Shown piece by piece: positions 7,597 to 14,626 of a stretch of DNA of 64,000 bases; position 1 is the first letter of the stretch, and each line of letters starts with the position of its first letter. A program made the translations under genes and the position numbers. The DNA comes from a virus, in the IMG/VR virus record IMGVR_UViG_3300022562_000747, positions 117,158 through 181,157 of that record. One strand, written 5' to 3'. Below the pieces are notes generated by a model that worked only from the letters and a program-made list of their open reading frames with translations, was not told the DNA's origin and ran no database searches.

Positions 7597-7625
7597 TTGA
7601 CTTAGGGGTGGGGCTATGGTAGGCT
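7597..7625 (+). promoter_or_regulatory. Possible early promoter
   Basis: TTGACT, 17 bases, TAGGCT. The -10 is weak. The preceding bases (CATTGAT...) loosely recall the repeated early promoter. The ATG at 7634 lies 8 bases past the -10, as in the other early promoters of the window. Confidence 0.35.
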
Positions 7626-7633
7626 TTATTCAC

Positions 7634-7807
7634 ATGAAAATAATGTCCTTCAATGAACGATTCACCCGCGCCTTTCTTACGGCGATTTTATATATGTTAG
7701 CTATACATTATATAGCTCCAAATAATGGATCATTCAATGCTGTAGTGCTTTATATAACTTTTATGTTTTTGAGCGCAATGCAATATTTCGAAGGGAAAGT
7801 GTCTTGA
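7634..7807 (+). CDS. Small membrane protein
   Basis: 57 residues from ATG 7634 (MKIMSFNERF), with two hydrophobic segments (AFLTAILYMLAIHYIA and AVVLYITFMFLSAM). Unknown function. It overlaps the TTG start of the next gene. Confidence 0.5.
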   Translation: MKIMSFNERFTRAFLTAILYMLAIHYIAPNNGSFNAVVLYITFMFLSAMQYFEGKVS

Positions 7808-8010
7808 CTGAAACGCCAAAATTATGCACTACCTATGTCCGTCCCGCGCAAGCGAACAATTCATGGGAATATGGAATCGTCGCGCCGCTAGGTGATGGCA
7901 GGGAGCGATTTATTCCGCGCGGTTGGGCGAGCAAGGATATTGCTGATGCCCGCGCCGCCGATCTTGCGGCTACCGGCGATGAATATTTAGAAAGTCTAAA
8001 GAGGCTATAA
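7804..8010 (+). CDS. Hypothetical protein (TTG start)
   Basis: 68 residues, TTG start overlapping the upstream TGA. Contains SWEYGIVAPLGDGRERFIPRGWASKDIADARAADL. No family recognised. Coding GC is higher than in its neighbours. Confidence 0.5.
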   Translation: MTETPKLCTTYVRPAQANNSWEYGIVAPLGDGRERFIPRGWASKDIADARAADLAATGDEYLESLKRL

Positions 8011-8264
8011 TGACTCAAAAACCTGAATTGTTAGGATACATTGTGTCCGATACCCCGTATAACCGGGAATTTTTTCCATATCTAATTGGGCGCGGCTTTG
8101 CGGCTCCCCCGGGATATGAACAAATTTTGCCCTATCGGTCCATCAAAACCGAAGGGTTTTATGCTATCCCCAAGGCGGTGGAACCGGAGAAATCCGATCC
8201 AATTTTAGAAACCATTGACCCATCTTGGGCTGACGATGGTTCCGATCCGGGAAAATCCGAATAA
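8010..8264 (+). CDS. Hypothetical protein
   Basis: 84 residues, ATG overlapping the upstream TAATG. Proline- and acid-rich C-terminus. No family recognised. Ends inside the upstream element of the early promoter at 8262. Confidence 0.5.
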   Translation: MTQKPELLGYIVSDTPYNREFFPYLIGRGFAAPPGYEQILPYRSIKTEGFYAIPKAVEPEKSDPILETIDPSWADDGSDPGKSE

Positions 8265-8321
8265 CCCCTTGATTTTCCATCGTTCTTAGTTCTTGACTCG
8301 AACCCGAATCTATGGTAAAAT
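8262..8321 (+). promoter_or_regulatory. Repeated early promoter, copy 1
   Basis: A 36-bp conserved block (TAACCCCTTGATTTTCC ... TTAGTTCTTGAC) ends in the -35 TTGACT (8293), then 17 bases and TAAAAT (8316-8321). The start codon at 8330 is only 8 bases past the -10, so the transcript would begin at or 1-2 bases before the ATG. Three closer copies occur at 56654, 57244 and 57454. Confidence 0.75.
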
Positions 8322-8329
8322 TATAAACA

Positions 8330-8533
8330 ATGTCGAGATATTCTGACCGCTTCGAAGAAATCTATATGCCGATCCCGGCAGGCACAAAAGTCCGGGACCA
8401 TCATGGCGACCTTGGCATTATTGTTCGCTGTCTTTCCCCTAAAAACACAAAATACACTGTTCGCTTCGAAGATGGCGATGCTATTCGATTTGTGGGCGAT
8501 CTAACCGTTATATATGATAACGACAAATACTGA
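8330..8533 (+). CDS. Hypothetical protein on a near-leaderless transcript
   Basis: 67 residues. GTKVRDHHGDLGIIVRCLS followed by KYTVRFEDGDAIRF suggests a small SH3-like or KOW-like barrel. No Shine-Dalgarno site; the expected transcription start is at the ATG itself. No family assigned. Confidence 0.55.
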   Translation: MSRYSDRFEEIYMPIPAGTKVRDHHGDLGIIVRCLSPKNTKYTVRFEDGDAIRFVGDLTVIYDNDKY

Positions 8534-8778
8534 TGGAAACATTTATTTTCAAACGTTATCGAATTGTCCGCATTGATACAATGAACGGTAAACGGACATT
8601 TTTATGGTCATATGACCATGAAGATGATGCCAAAGCTTGTCTAAATGACTACCAAAACGATCCGGATAAATTATCGTTTCATAGCTATGAAATGGTAGAT
8701 TCGGGGGTTCCATACGTTGAGATTGAATTGCTCGATATACCCCGATCCATCTTAGCTAAATTTGAGGAAAAGAAATGA
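8533..8778 (+). CDS. Hypothetical protein
   Basis: 81 residues, start overlapping the upstream TGATG. Alpha/beta pattern, mostly charged. No family recognised. Confidence 0.5.
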   Translation: METFIFKRYRIVRIDTMNGKRTFLWSYDHEDDAKACLNDYQNDPDKLSFHSYEMVDSGVPYVEIELLDIPRSILAKFEEKK

Positions 8779-9395
8779 ACGTCGAACCTGTTGAAACAAA
8801 AACCGTTGGACTTTTTACCGTAAAGATATTTCCCGATTATGGAAATGATCAAGAATGTCCCCTTGATGGTTGGGATAATGATATCAAATTTGTAACATTT
8901 GAAAGACGTTCTACTCTCTCAAATTATCACGATTTTGATAAACCTGACGATGTTGAAAAGTGGGCGAAAAAGAATCGTTATGAAGTCTTTCCGCTTTTCA
9001 AGTATGAACATGGCTTAGTTTCCTATTCAACTAGTTCATTCCGGGGGCGAGCGCATCATGCCGAATGGGATTCAGGACCGGTAGGGTTTGTTCTGATCAA
9101 GAAATCGGCATATCGCAAGCCTGCTAAACGTGCCGAGATTGCCGAAAGCATTTGCCAAAGTGTGACCAAATGGTGCAACGGTGAGTATTACGGTTACACT
9201 ATTGAACAGGACGATGAAATTATTGAATCCTGTTGGGGATTTGAAGATTCCGATTATTGTCTTTCGGAAGCTATGAATTTGGCTAAATTTCTTACCAAAG
9301 AACCAAAAATGTGTGATGAATGTGGAGTCAATAGAGCCGATCCACCCTCAAAACTTTGTCCCGGTTGCCAAGCTTATAAGGAACATACCCAATGA
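8775..9395 (+). CDS. Conserved phage-type protein with C-terminal zinc ribbon
   Basis: 206 residues. The N-terminal half contains FPDYGNDQECPLDGWDND and VTFERRSTLSNYHDF, a pattern seen in many large-phage hypothetical proteins. The C-terminus has CDECGVNRADPPSKLCPGC, two CxxC pairs that should bind zinc. Function unknown. Overlaps both neighbours by four bases. Confidence 0.65.
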   Translation: MNVEPVETKTVGLFTVKIFPDYGNDQECPLDGWDNDIKFVTFERRSTLSNYHDFDKPDDVEKWAKKNRYEVFPLFKYEHGLVSYSTSSFRGRAHHAEWDSGPVGFVLIKKSAYRKPAKRAEIAESICQSVTKWCNGEYYGYTIEQDDEIIESCWGFEDSDYCLSEAMNLAKFLTKEPKMCDECGVNRADPPSKLCPGCQAYKEHTQ

Positions 9396-9643
9396 ACAAT
9401 TTTGATATATTTTTTGTAATATTTTATATAATTTTGGGAGTTCCAGCTATGGCTTGGGTAATGATTCAATCTTTTCAACAAACTTTGACTTGGGGTATTC
9501 TCTTATATTCTATCGTAATTGGTCCGTTTATCGGATTACCCATTCTTCTTCTTGTGTTTTTAGTCTTAGGTATAATAAAACTTTTCTCCTATGAATTTTG
9601 GAATAAACCGGTATTCAAAAAAAGGAAAAAATATGCTCAATAA
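9392..9643 (+). CDS. Membrane protein
   Basis: 83 residues with two to three strongly hydrophobic segments and a basic cytoplasmic tail (KPVFKKRKKY). No family recognised. Confidence 0.55.
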   Translation: MNNFDIFFVIFYIILGVPAMAWVMIQSFQQTLTWGILLYSIVIGPFIGLPILLLVFLVLGIIKLFSYEFWNKPVFKKRKKYAQ

Positions 9644-9791
9644 GGAAGCCGTCGAAAATTTTATCAAGAATGATCGTCAATGGACTCGTCCTATGCGGAT
9701 AGCTCATGCGAAATATCAGCTATCCATCGCCAAAAACGCCGATGATAAGGAATTTTGGACGGAAATTCTGAATCGTAATGAAGGGGAATGA
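9633..9791 (+). CDS. Small helical hypothetical protein
   Basis: 52 residues from ATG 9633 (MLNKEAVENF), which has AAAAGGAAAAAAT upstream. An in-frame ATG at 9591 lies deep inside the preceding gene. No family recognised. Confidence 0.5.
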   Translation: MLNKEAVENFIKNDRQWTRPMRIAHAKYQLSIAKNADDKEFWTEILNRNEGE

Positions 9792-9792
9792 A

Positions 9793-10275
9793 ATGAGTCA
9801 TACAGTCTCTAATCACGACGAAATCATCGATTCACGCGATGTTATCGATCAGCTTGAAACGTTGGAAGATCAGTATCAAGAATTGAAGGATGCTGTTCAA
9901 GATTCATCCGATCAAATAGATACTATCGATGATGAAGATAATGAATATGATAAAAAAGAACTTATAGAAAGTTATGAAAGTGCCAAGATATCCTTAGAAC
10001 TTTGGGAGCAGGATAATCTTGCTGAATTGAAGGTTTTGCGAGATTTTGCCGAAGAAGGTGAATCATTGTCGCGAGATTGGCGGCATGGCGAAACCCTGAT
10101 TCGTGAGGATTATTGGGTCGATTATGTGAAACAAATGCTTGAGGATTGTGGCGACCTTCCCCGCGATCTTCCGGACTATATCGAAATTGATTGGGATAAA
10201 ACCGCCAATAATATTGCGATGGATTATTCTACATTGGAATTTGATGGGGTAACTTACTATATTAGGAGTTCGTGA
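9793..10275 (+). CDS. ArdA-like antirestriction/hypothetical protein
   Basis: 160 residues from ATG 9793 behind GGGGAA. N-terminal coiled-coil-like acidic region (DQLETLEDQYQELKDA). The C-terminal third (REDYWVDYVKQMLEDCGD, then DYIEIDWDKTA and MDYSTLEFDGVTYYIR) matches the pattern I know from proteins annotated near ArdA antirestriction families: very acidic, DNA-mimic-like, ending in DGxTYYxR. The activity is not certain. Confidence 0.5.
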   Translation: MSHTVSNHDEIIDSRDVIDQLETLEDQYQELKDAVQDSSDQIDTIDDEDNEYDKKELIESYESAKISLELWEQDNLAELKVLRDFAEEGESLSRDWRHGETLIREDYWVDYVKQMLEDCGDLPRDLPDYIEIDWDKTANNIAMDYSTLEFDGVTYYIRSS

Positions 10276-10427
10276 TGAATAAAGCAAAAAAGATTGTCGA
10301 AACCATTCTTGACGATATGACAGATCGTGGTGGATTGTCGGGAGTATGGGATATGATTGATGATGATATCCAAGAGGAAATCAAGGAAACTTGGGTCAAA
10401 TTAGTCGAAAAAATATTGAAAAAATGA
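10275..10427 (+). CDS. Small acidic helical protein (50 aa)
   Basis: ATG shares a base with the upstream TGA. 50 residues (MNKAKKIVETILDDMTDRGG...). Unknown. Followed by an ATGA overlap with the next gene. Confidence 0.5.
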   Translation: MNKAKKIVETILDDMTDRGGLSGVWDMIDDDIQEEIKETWVKLVEKILKK

Positions 10428-10597
10428 CCGATAAATACGTTGAAGTATTACGAAAAATAGCCGAGCAAAAACTACCGTCCGAAATGGATGATGGCGGCGA
10501 GGGTGCTGACTATGAATATGCCTATGAAGCTATTGTAAATCTTGCTCGTTATATTTTGAAAGATGATTCCAAAAATGAATCGCGAAAAGATATATGA
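10424..10597 (+). CDS. Small acidic hypothetical protein
   Basis: 57 residues from ATG 10424 (MTDKYVEVLRK), in ATGA overlap with the previous gene. Contains SEMDDGGEGADYEYAYEAI. No family recognised. Confidence 0.5.
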   Translation: MTDKYVEVLRKIAEQKLPSEMDDGGEGADYEYAYEAIVNLARYILKDDSKNESRKDI

Positions 10598-10904
10598 ACA
10601 GTATAAAGTAAAAATGGGTTTTATAGCTTCCCCCGGCAAGTTCGAGGGCGAGCCGGTATATGCTCCATATTTCTATGACATTTCCCTATATGATTGTGTA
10701 GAAATGTATAATGAGGATTGTTTTTCGGAGGTTATTATCAAAATTAAACCGGAAGATCGTGAAATGTTTCCGGAAATAACTGCCGTAGCCGAATATGTTA
10801 GTGTGCAGGAAAATGGTGATGGATTTGTAAAAATCCAACTATTAACTGAACAGGATTTTGAAAAAATCCAAGCCTATTATGAATTATGGGATAGTGATTT
10901 TTAA
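10575..10904 (+). CDS. Hypothetical protein
   Basis: 109 residues from ATG 10575 (MNREKIYEQYK); an ATG at 10563 is an alternative. Acidic alpha/beta protein, no family recognised. Its stop overlaps the stop of the convergent homing endonuclease by four bases. Confidence 0.5.
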   Translation: MNREKIYEQYKVKMGFIASPGKFEGEPVYAPYFYDISLYDCVEMYNEDCFSEVIIKIKPEDREMFPEITAVAEYVSVQENGDGFVKIQLLTEQDFEKIQAYYELWDSDF

Positions 10905-11449
10905 GAGCCGTAATTACAAAGCCATCCTTTATGATGGTTATATTTACCTTTTGCAACATGAGTAAGAGCCGCTTGAGAAAGATTGTATTCTCTTGAAAAT
11001 TTACTTAAATTACGAATTTTAAATACTTTATTTTGAGGACTAATTAATATATAATTTTTAGATCGAAGATTGGCGTTTTTAGCAGCAATATTTGGTAATT
11101 TCATTGGATTGTTTTTATACATTCTTTCTTTTACATGAGGTAAATTATTAGGATTACGTTTATCAAACATATATGGTCCTGCTCCACCACTTCCTTCTTC
11201 TATCCGGAGGTTTGCCCATTGATCAGATTCGACAATATTCCAGACTTTAGAGTAAAAAGTACCAGCTTCTTTTAATTCTTCGGGGGTATTATAAGTTCCA
11301 ACAATATAGGTGGATATATCAGTACCATGAATTTTTATATGATTTTTCCAATATTTTCCTGATCCATTATATTGGTAAGGATTATGTTTAGTATAACCCA
11401 AATATTTCAATCTAGTTTTATTATGTTGTTTGATATAAAGATAAAACAT
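10901..11449 (-). CDS. GIY-YIG-like homing endonuclease
   Basis: 182 residues starting MFYLYIKQHNKTRLKYLG with YTKHNPYQYNGSGKYWKNH, the YLYIxxH...KYLGyT...YxGSGkyW pattern of free-standing GIY-YIG/Seg-like endonucleases. The C-terminal half has a NUMOD-like DNA-binding repeat (VFKIRNLSKFSREYNLSQAALTHVAKGK...HHKGW). It starts inside the spanin stop codon (TGATG), so it sits as an insertion behind the spanin operon. Confidence 0.8.
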   Translation of the reverse strand: MFYLYIKQHNKTRLKYLGYTKHNPYQYNGSGKYWKNHIKIHGTDISTYIVGTYNTPEELKEAGTFYSKVWNIVESDQWANLRIEEGSGGAGPYMFDKRNPNNLPHVKERMYKNNPMKLPNIAAKNANLRSKNYILISPQNKVFKIRNLSKFSREYNLSQAALTHVAKGKYNHHKGWLCNYGS

Positions 11450-11745
11450 CAATTTTTGAATCTTCGTTTAGCATTTGTATAAAATTGTTTAAGAGAAGCC
11501 ATACTTGCACCACATACCTTATTGTTTTCATCTAATCGAACAATTAATCGAGCTACCTCTAAATCTGTAAGAGTTTCAGGTTTAGGTAAATTAGCTAATT
11601 GTGGACAAGAATACATACTATCCGGGGGAGCAACCACGATGTATTTGTCCTGCACGATAATTTGGGGAGGATTCATAAATTTAGCAAGACTTTCACAACC
11701 ACCTAACATCGATCCTAAACCAATAATTAATAATATTCTAAACAT
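11449..11745 (-). CDS. Outer spanin lipoprotein (Rz1-like)
   Basis: 98 residues from ATG 11745, about 8 bases past AGGA. Signal sequence FRILLIIGLGSMLGGC with lipobox LGGC places the lipidated cysteine at about residue 17. The mature part is proline-rich at first (NPPQIIVQDKYIVVAPP), as in Rz1 proteins. It should sit in the outer membrane and pair with the inner spanin just upstream to fuse membranes at lysis. Confidence 0.75.
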   Translation of the reverse strand: MFRILLIIGLGSMLGGCESLAKFMNPPQIIVQDKYIVVAPPDSMYSCPQLANLPKPETLTDLEVARLIVRLDENNKVCGASMASLKQFYTNAKRRFKN

Positions 11746-11747
11746 GA

Positions 11748-12152
11748 TCATTTTCCTAATTGTCTAATTGTTTCTTTTAATATTTGAGAAGATTCTCGAT
11801 TTGCCTTAGCCGCTTCGGTAGAATCAAGAAATGCATCCAATTTATCATTTTTAGTATTAATATTTTGAATAGTTGCTGCTAATTCGGCGGATAATCTCTT
11901 TTCTGCCTCAACCAAATATTTGGTATCTTCGGCAAATTGTTTTTGGTTTTTTAAAACCTGTTCTAATTGTGCTTTTTGATCTTTTAGTAATTGGGTTTGA
12001 GAAGCATTATGGGAAATTGACCAATACAGACCAGAAATCAAAGCGATAACTCCAATTCCCAATAGTAAATATCCTGAAAGTTCAGCCCAAATACTCCCAA
12101 GACCGGTCCAAACTGCTATACCTGCACCTTTAATAACCTTCAAAAAAGACAT
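11748..12152 (-). CDS. Inner spanin (Rz-like)
   Basis: 134 residues from ATG 12152 behind GGAGG. One transmembrane segment (LLLGIGVIALISGLYWSI), then a long periplasmic coiled coil (QTQLLKDQKAQLEQVLKNQKQ and on to the end). Adjacent to and overlapping the Rz1-like gene, as expected for a two-component spanin. Length and topology agree with Rz. Sequence similarity to known Rz is not obvious, so the call is structural. Confidence 0.7.
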   Translation of the reverse strand: MSFLKVIKGAGIAVWTGLGSIWAELSGYLLLGIGVIALISGLYWSISHNASQTQLLKDQKAQLEQVLKNQKQFAEDTKYLVEAEKRLSAELAATIQNINTKNDKLDAFLDSTEAAKANRESSQILKETIRQLGK

Positions 12153-12180
12153 TGACAACCTCCACCAAATGATATATTAT
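12152..12180 (+). promoter_or_regulatory. Sigma70-type promoter for the NodB gene
   Basis: TTGACA, 17 bases, TATTAT. The -35 overlaps the start of the divergent inner spanin gene. Expected transcription start near 12187; the gene begins at 12206 with CGGAGA before it. Confidence 0.75.
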
Positions 12181-12205
12181 ATTTAGGACAACGGAGAATA
12201 TAAAA

Positions 12206-12910
12206 ATGAAACTGACTACCCTATTTACTCTTTTTCTTATGATAGCAACTCCAACCTTGGCGGCTGAATGTATTCCGTCCCGGGTTGCTGGTCCTAATCC
12301 TATGGATAAGGTAGGCGAGGAATATGGTAAAACTGTTTCAAGTTTAAAAGATCATCAAGTTATTTTAACATTTGATGATGGTCCAAGTCCGGGAAATACC
12401 CAAAGAGTTTTGGAAATTTTGAAAAATAATTGTATTTCGGCAGTATTTTTTGTTATTGGAGAAAAAGCACAACGGCATCAAGAGTTAGTCCGGATGATGG
12501 CTAATTATGGTCATATTGTTGGTTCTCATTCTTGGAGCCATCCCCAACCGTTCAATCGATTTTCCAATGTTGTAACAGCATCAGAAATAGATAATGGAGC
12601 CAGTATTGTTCATCAACTTGTGCCGAATAATGACCGATCATTTTTTCGTTATCCGGGATTTGGACACAATTCTTTTACCGAACATTATACTGAACGACAA
12701 GGTTTAACTGTATGGGGAGCCAATATTGATCCTAAAGATTGGAAAGAACCGGGAACAGAAACTTTAGTTCAACGCATTCTTTCGCAGCTATCTAAATTAC
12801 ACCGAGGAATTATAGTTCTTCATGAAAATCATACAACTACAGTAGCAGCTTTACCATCTATTATAAAAAGCTTGCGTGAGAATGGTTATGAAATAGTGGG
12901 GATTTTTTGA
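12206..12910 (+). CDS. Exported polysaccharide deacetylase (NodB domain)
   Basis: 234 residues with signal peptide (MKLTTLFTLFLMIATPTLAA). NodB motifs are clear: TFDDGPSP (motif 1, two catalytic/metal Asp), HSWSHPQ (motif 2, metal His pair), RYPGFGHN (motif 3, Arg), the DPKDW region (motif 4) and IIVLHENH (motif 5, His). Such enzymes remove N-acetyl groups from peptidoglycan, chitin or surface polysaccharide. In a phage it could modify host envelope glycan in the periplasm. It has its own strong promoter, which suggests expression apart from the late block. Confidence 0.88.
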   Translation: MKLTTLFTLFLMIATPTLAAECIPSRVAGPNPMDKVGEEYGKTVSSLKDHQVILTFDDGPSPGNTQRVLEILKNNCISAVFFVIGEKAQRHQELVRMMANYGHIVGSHSWSHPQPFNRFSNVVTASEIDNGASIVHQLVPNNDRSFFRYPGFGHNSFTEHYTERQGLTVWGANIDPKDWKEPGTETLVQRILSQLSKLHRGIIVLHENHTTTVAALPSIIKSLRENGYEIVGIF

Positions 12911-13149
12911 TCTATCTTCTAGCATTTTTGGCAATGTTTGCTTTGGATTTTGTATGGGCATATTATACAAAGTCCATTCAAGATAATGCTATTATGATGG
13001 CAGGAATAACTGCCATGCTTATCCTACTTTTGAATAGTGCGGTTACTTTGAGCTATGTTGATGATCAATGGGCGATCATTCCAGCAGCTTTAGGGGCATT
13101 TTTAGGCACTATTTCCGCCATGAAACTACATGGACCATCAAAAAGCTAA
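12907..13149 (+). CDS. Small integral membrane protein
   Basis: 80 residues, TTG start overlapping the NodB stop. Three hydrophobic segments (LLAFLAMFALDFVWAYY, GITAMLILLLNSAVTLSYV, IIPAALGAFLGTISAM). The DFVWAYYTK start is typical of small prophage membrane proteins of unknown function. Confidence 0.6.
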   Translation: MIYLLAFLAMFALDFVWAYYTKSIQDNAIMMAGITAMLILLLNSAVTLSYVDDQWAIIPAALGAFLGTISAMKLHGPSKS

Positions 13150-13160
13150 ATATTAAAAAG

Positions 13161-13349
13161 GTGGATCATGATTTTGAATACCAAAAAAAAACTGTTATCA
13201 ATTTGGATGAAAAAGCCTATGAGGATTTCATCCGATATATCAATAGTCCACCCAAACCGTCAAAGGTTTTAATTGATTTGATGAAACGTGTCACCCTATG
13301 GGAGAAAAACAAAAAGGATGCGACCAATGACTTTATTTCAGAAGATTAA
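13161..13349 (+). CDS. DUF1778-like antitoxin-type protein
   Basis: 62 residues from a GTG at 13161 (start codon uncertain). Contains LDEKAYEDFIRYINSPPKPSKVLIDLMK, which matches the helix-turn-PP-x-P-x-x-x-L ending of DUF1778 (TacA-like) antitoxins. Those normally pair with a GNAT toxin. None lies next to it; the only GNAT gene is at 2445. It may act alone as a small DNA-binding protein or as an antidote to a host toxin. Confidence 0.55.
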   Translation: MDHDFEYQKKTVINLDEKAYEDFIRYINSPPKPSKVLIDLMKRVTLWEKNKKDATNDFISED

Positions 13350-13770
13350 AGATATTTTGTTCGCCAAATCTGAGCATGATAAATTCTTCGAAGAATATAC
13401 AGAATATATGAAAGATATAGCAAAAAATTCTGCTCAAACGGATAAAATAATCGAAGAAATTCAATTAATGCTCAAGAAAATAAAAACAAAAGAAAAACAA
13501 ATGGCAAATACCACAATTCAAAACATTATTGAACCTGATTCCCTACCAAAACCTGTCGATATTAGTGAAATCAATATCGAGGTTCCGGAAATGATGATCC
13601 AGCAAGCCGCAGGATCAATTGGAGGGGTCAATAATTTCGTCCGATTATTACAAACGGCGAATTTATATAGAGAAGCCAATTTGACCCCGATTTATCTAAC
13701 CAATGCGTCCCAAACCGCTTTGCGGGTTGTTGCCCGAGAATTTTTAGAAAATCCGTATATTATCAACTAA
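13327..13770 (+). CDS. Hypothetical coiled-coil protein
   Basis: 147 residues from ATG 13327 (MTLFQKIKDILF). The N-terminal third is coiled coil. The remainder (from a second ATG at 13501) is a compact alpha/beta region with GGVNNFVRLLQTANLYREANLTPIY. The two halves could be separate proteins. No family recognised. Confidence 0.5.
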   Translation: MTLFQKIKDILFAKSEHDKFFEEYTEYMKDIAKNSAQTDKIIEEIQLMLKKIKTKEKQMANTTIQNIIEPDSLPKPVDISEINIEVPEMMIQQAAGSIGGVNNFVRLLQTANLYREANLTPIYLTNASQTALRVVAREFLENPYIIN

Positions 13771-13777
13771 AAAGGTC

Positions 13778-13806
13778 TTGACAATCCCCTCTAAATACAT
13801 TATACT
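13778..13806 (+). promoter_or_regulatory. Sigma70-type promoter for hsp20
   Basis: TTGACA, 17 bases, TATACT. Leader of about 65 bases before the AAAGGAG ribosome site. Confidence 0.75.
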
Positions 13807-13875
13807 ACTACCATATACCATAGATGCCAATAATGGGTCTATAAAATATCAACTCGCTTATAAAGGAGAAACAAT

Positions 13876-14367
13876 ATGTTTAGTAACCTTCCGTCTATTT
13901 CTGACCAATTCAACAAATATTTCCTTGGCTTTGACGATATGTTCGAGCGTTTGCAGGATTTTGGGGTCAGTGTCCAACATGAAGTCGCCAAAAATTGGCC
14001 ACCTTTTAATATCGTAAAGAATAAAGAAAATTCCTACACCATTGAAATGGCTGTAGCAGGTTTCGGCTCTAACGATATCAATGTTGAAATGGGCGATGGC
14101 ACCTTGACCATTACAGGCAAGATGCAATCAACTGATGAAAAGGATACCGGTAATTATCTATTCAAGGGAATTGCCGAGCGATCCTTCACCCGCAAGTTTA
14201 GTCTTGCCGACACTGTTGAAGTGAAAAATGCTGAATTAGTCAATGGTATGCTAAAGGTTTATCTTGACAATCTAGTGCCTATGGCAAAAGCTATCAAGAA
14301 AATCCCAATTCTCAATGGAAACGGGAAAACCGAAGATACTCGCGAACTATTGAACGAGAAAGCGTAA
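13876..14367 (+). CDS. Small heat-shock protein (Hsp20/IbpA type)
   Basis: 163 residues with an alpha-crystallin domain from about residue 45. WPPFNIVKNKENSYTIEMAVAGF, then LTITGKM, GIAERSFTRKFSLADTVEV and NGMLKVYL are the standard Hsp20 beta strands. N-terminus (SNLPSISDQFNKYFLGFDDMF) resembles IbpA. Acts as an ATP-independent holdase. Hsp20 genes are common in T4-like phages of aquatic bacteria, possibly helping virion assembly. Own promoter at 13778. Confidence 0.93.
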   Translation: MFSNLPSISDQFNKYFLGFDDMFERLQDFGVSVQHEVAKNWPPFNIVKNKENSYTIEMAVAGFGSNDINVEMGDGTLTITGKMQSTDEKDTGNYLFKGIAERSFTRKFSLADTVEVKNAELVNGMLKVYLDNLVPMAKAIKKIPILNGNGKTEDTRELLNEKA

Positions 14368-14522
14368 TGTGTCGGAGATTGAATGAGGGATTCAAGGAAG
14401 CATTCAAAAGGCTCTTTGGTCCTAAGAATGAATTGGAAGATTATATAAAAGGGTCCACCAGTATTGCGGAAATAGAACGCCGCCAACAGGAATGGCACTT
14501 TGATCTTCACAATTATCGCTAA
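14367..14522 (+). CDS. DUF3563-like small protein
   Basis: 51 residues; ATG shares its A with the Hsp20 stop TAA. The sequence ELEDYIKGSTSIAEIERRQQEW resembles the DUF3563 pattern (E-x-Y-L-x-x-x-x-D-x-A-x-x-E-R-R). Function unknown. Confidence 0.55.
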   Translation: MCRRLNEGFKEAFKRLFGPKNELEDYIKGSTSIAEIERRQQEWHFDLHNYR

Positions 14523-14545
14523 TTTATAATAACCAAATAATACTA

Positions 14546-14573
14546 TGGGGGGGCGTTTTGCTCCCCCTTTTTA
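14546..14573 (+). terminator. Intrinsic terminator after hsp20 unit
   Basis: GGGGGGGC / GCTCCCCC stem with a TTTT-containing loop, followed by TTTTT. Lies immediately before the DNA polymerase promoter. Confidence 0.85.
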
Positions 14574-14574
14574 C

Positions 14575-14603
14575 TTGACTTTGCCATATTATTCAAGTAT
14601 AAT
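14575..14603 (+). promoter_or_regulatory. Sigma70-type promoter for DNA polymerase
   Basis: TTGACT, 17 bases, TATAAT (perfect -10). The polymerase ATG is at 14627 with AAAAGGAC before it. Confidence 0.85.
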
Positions 14604-14626
14604 AGAGGATTATCAAAAGGACAAAT

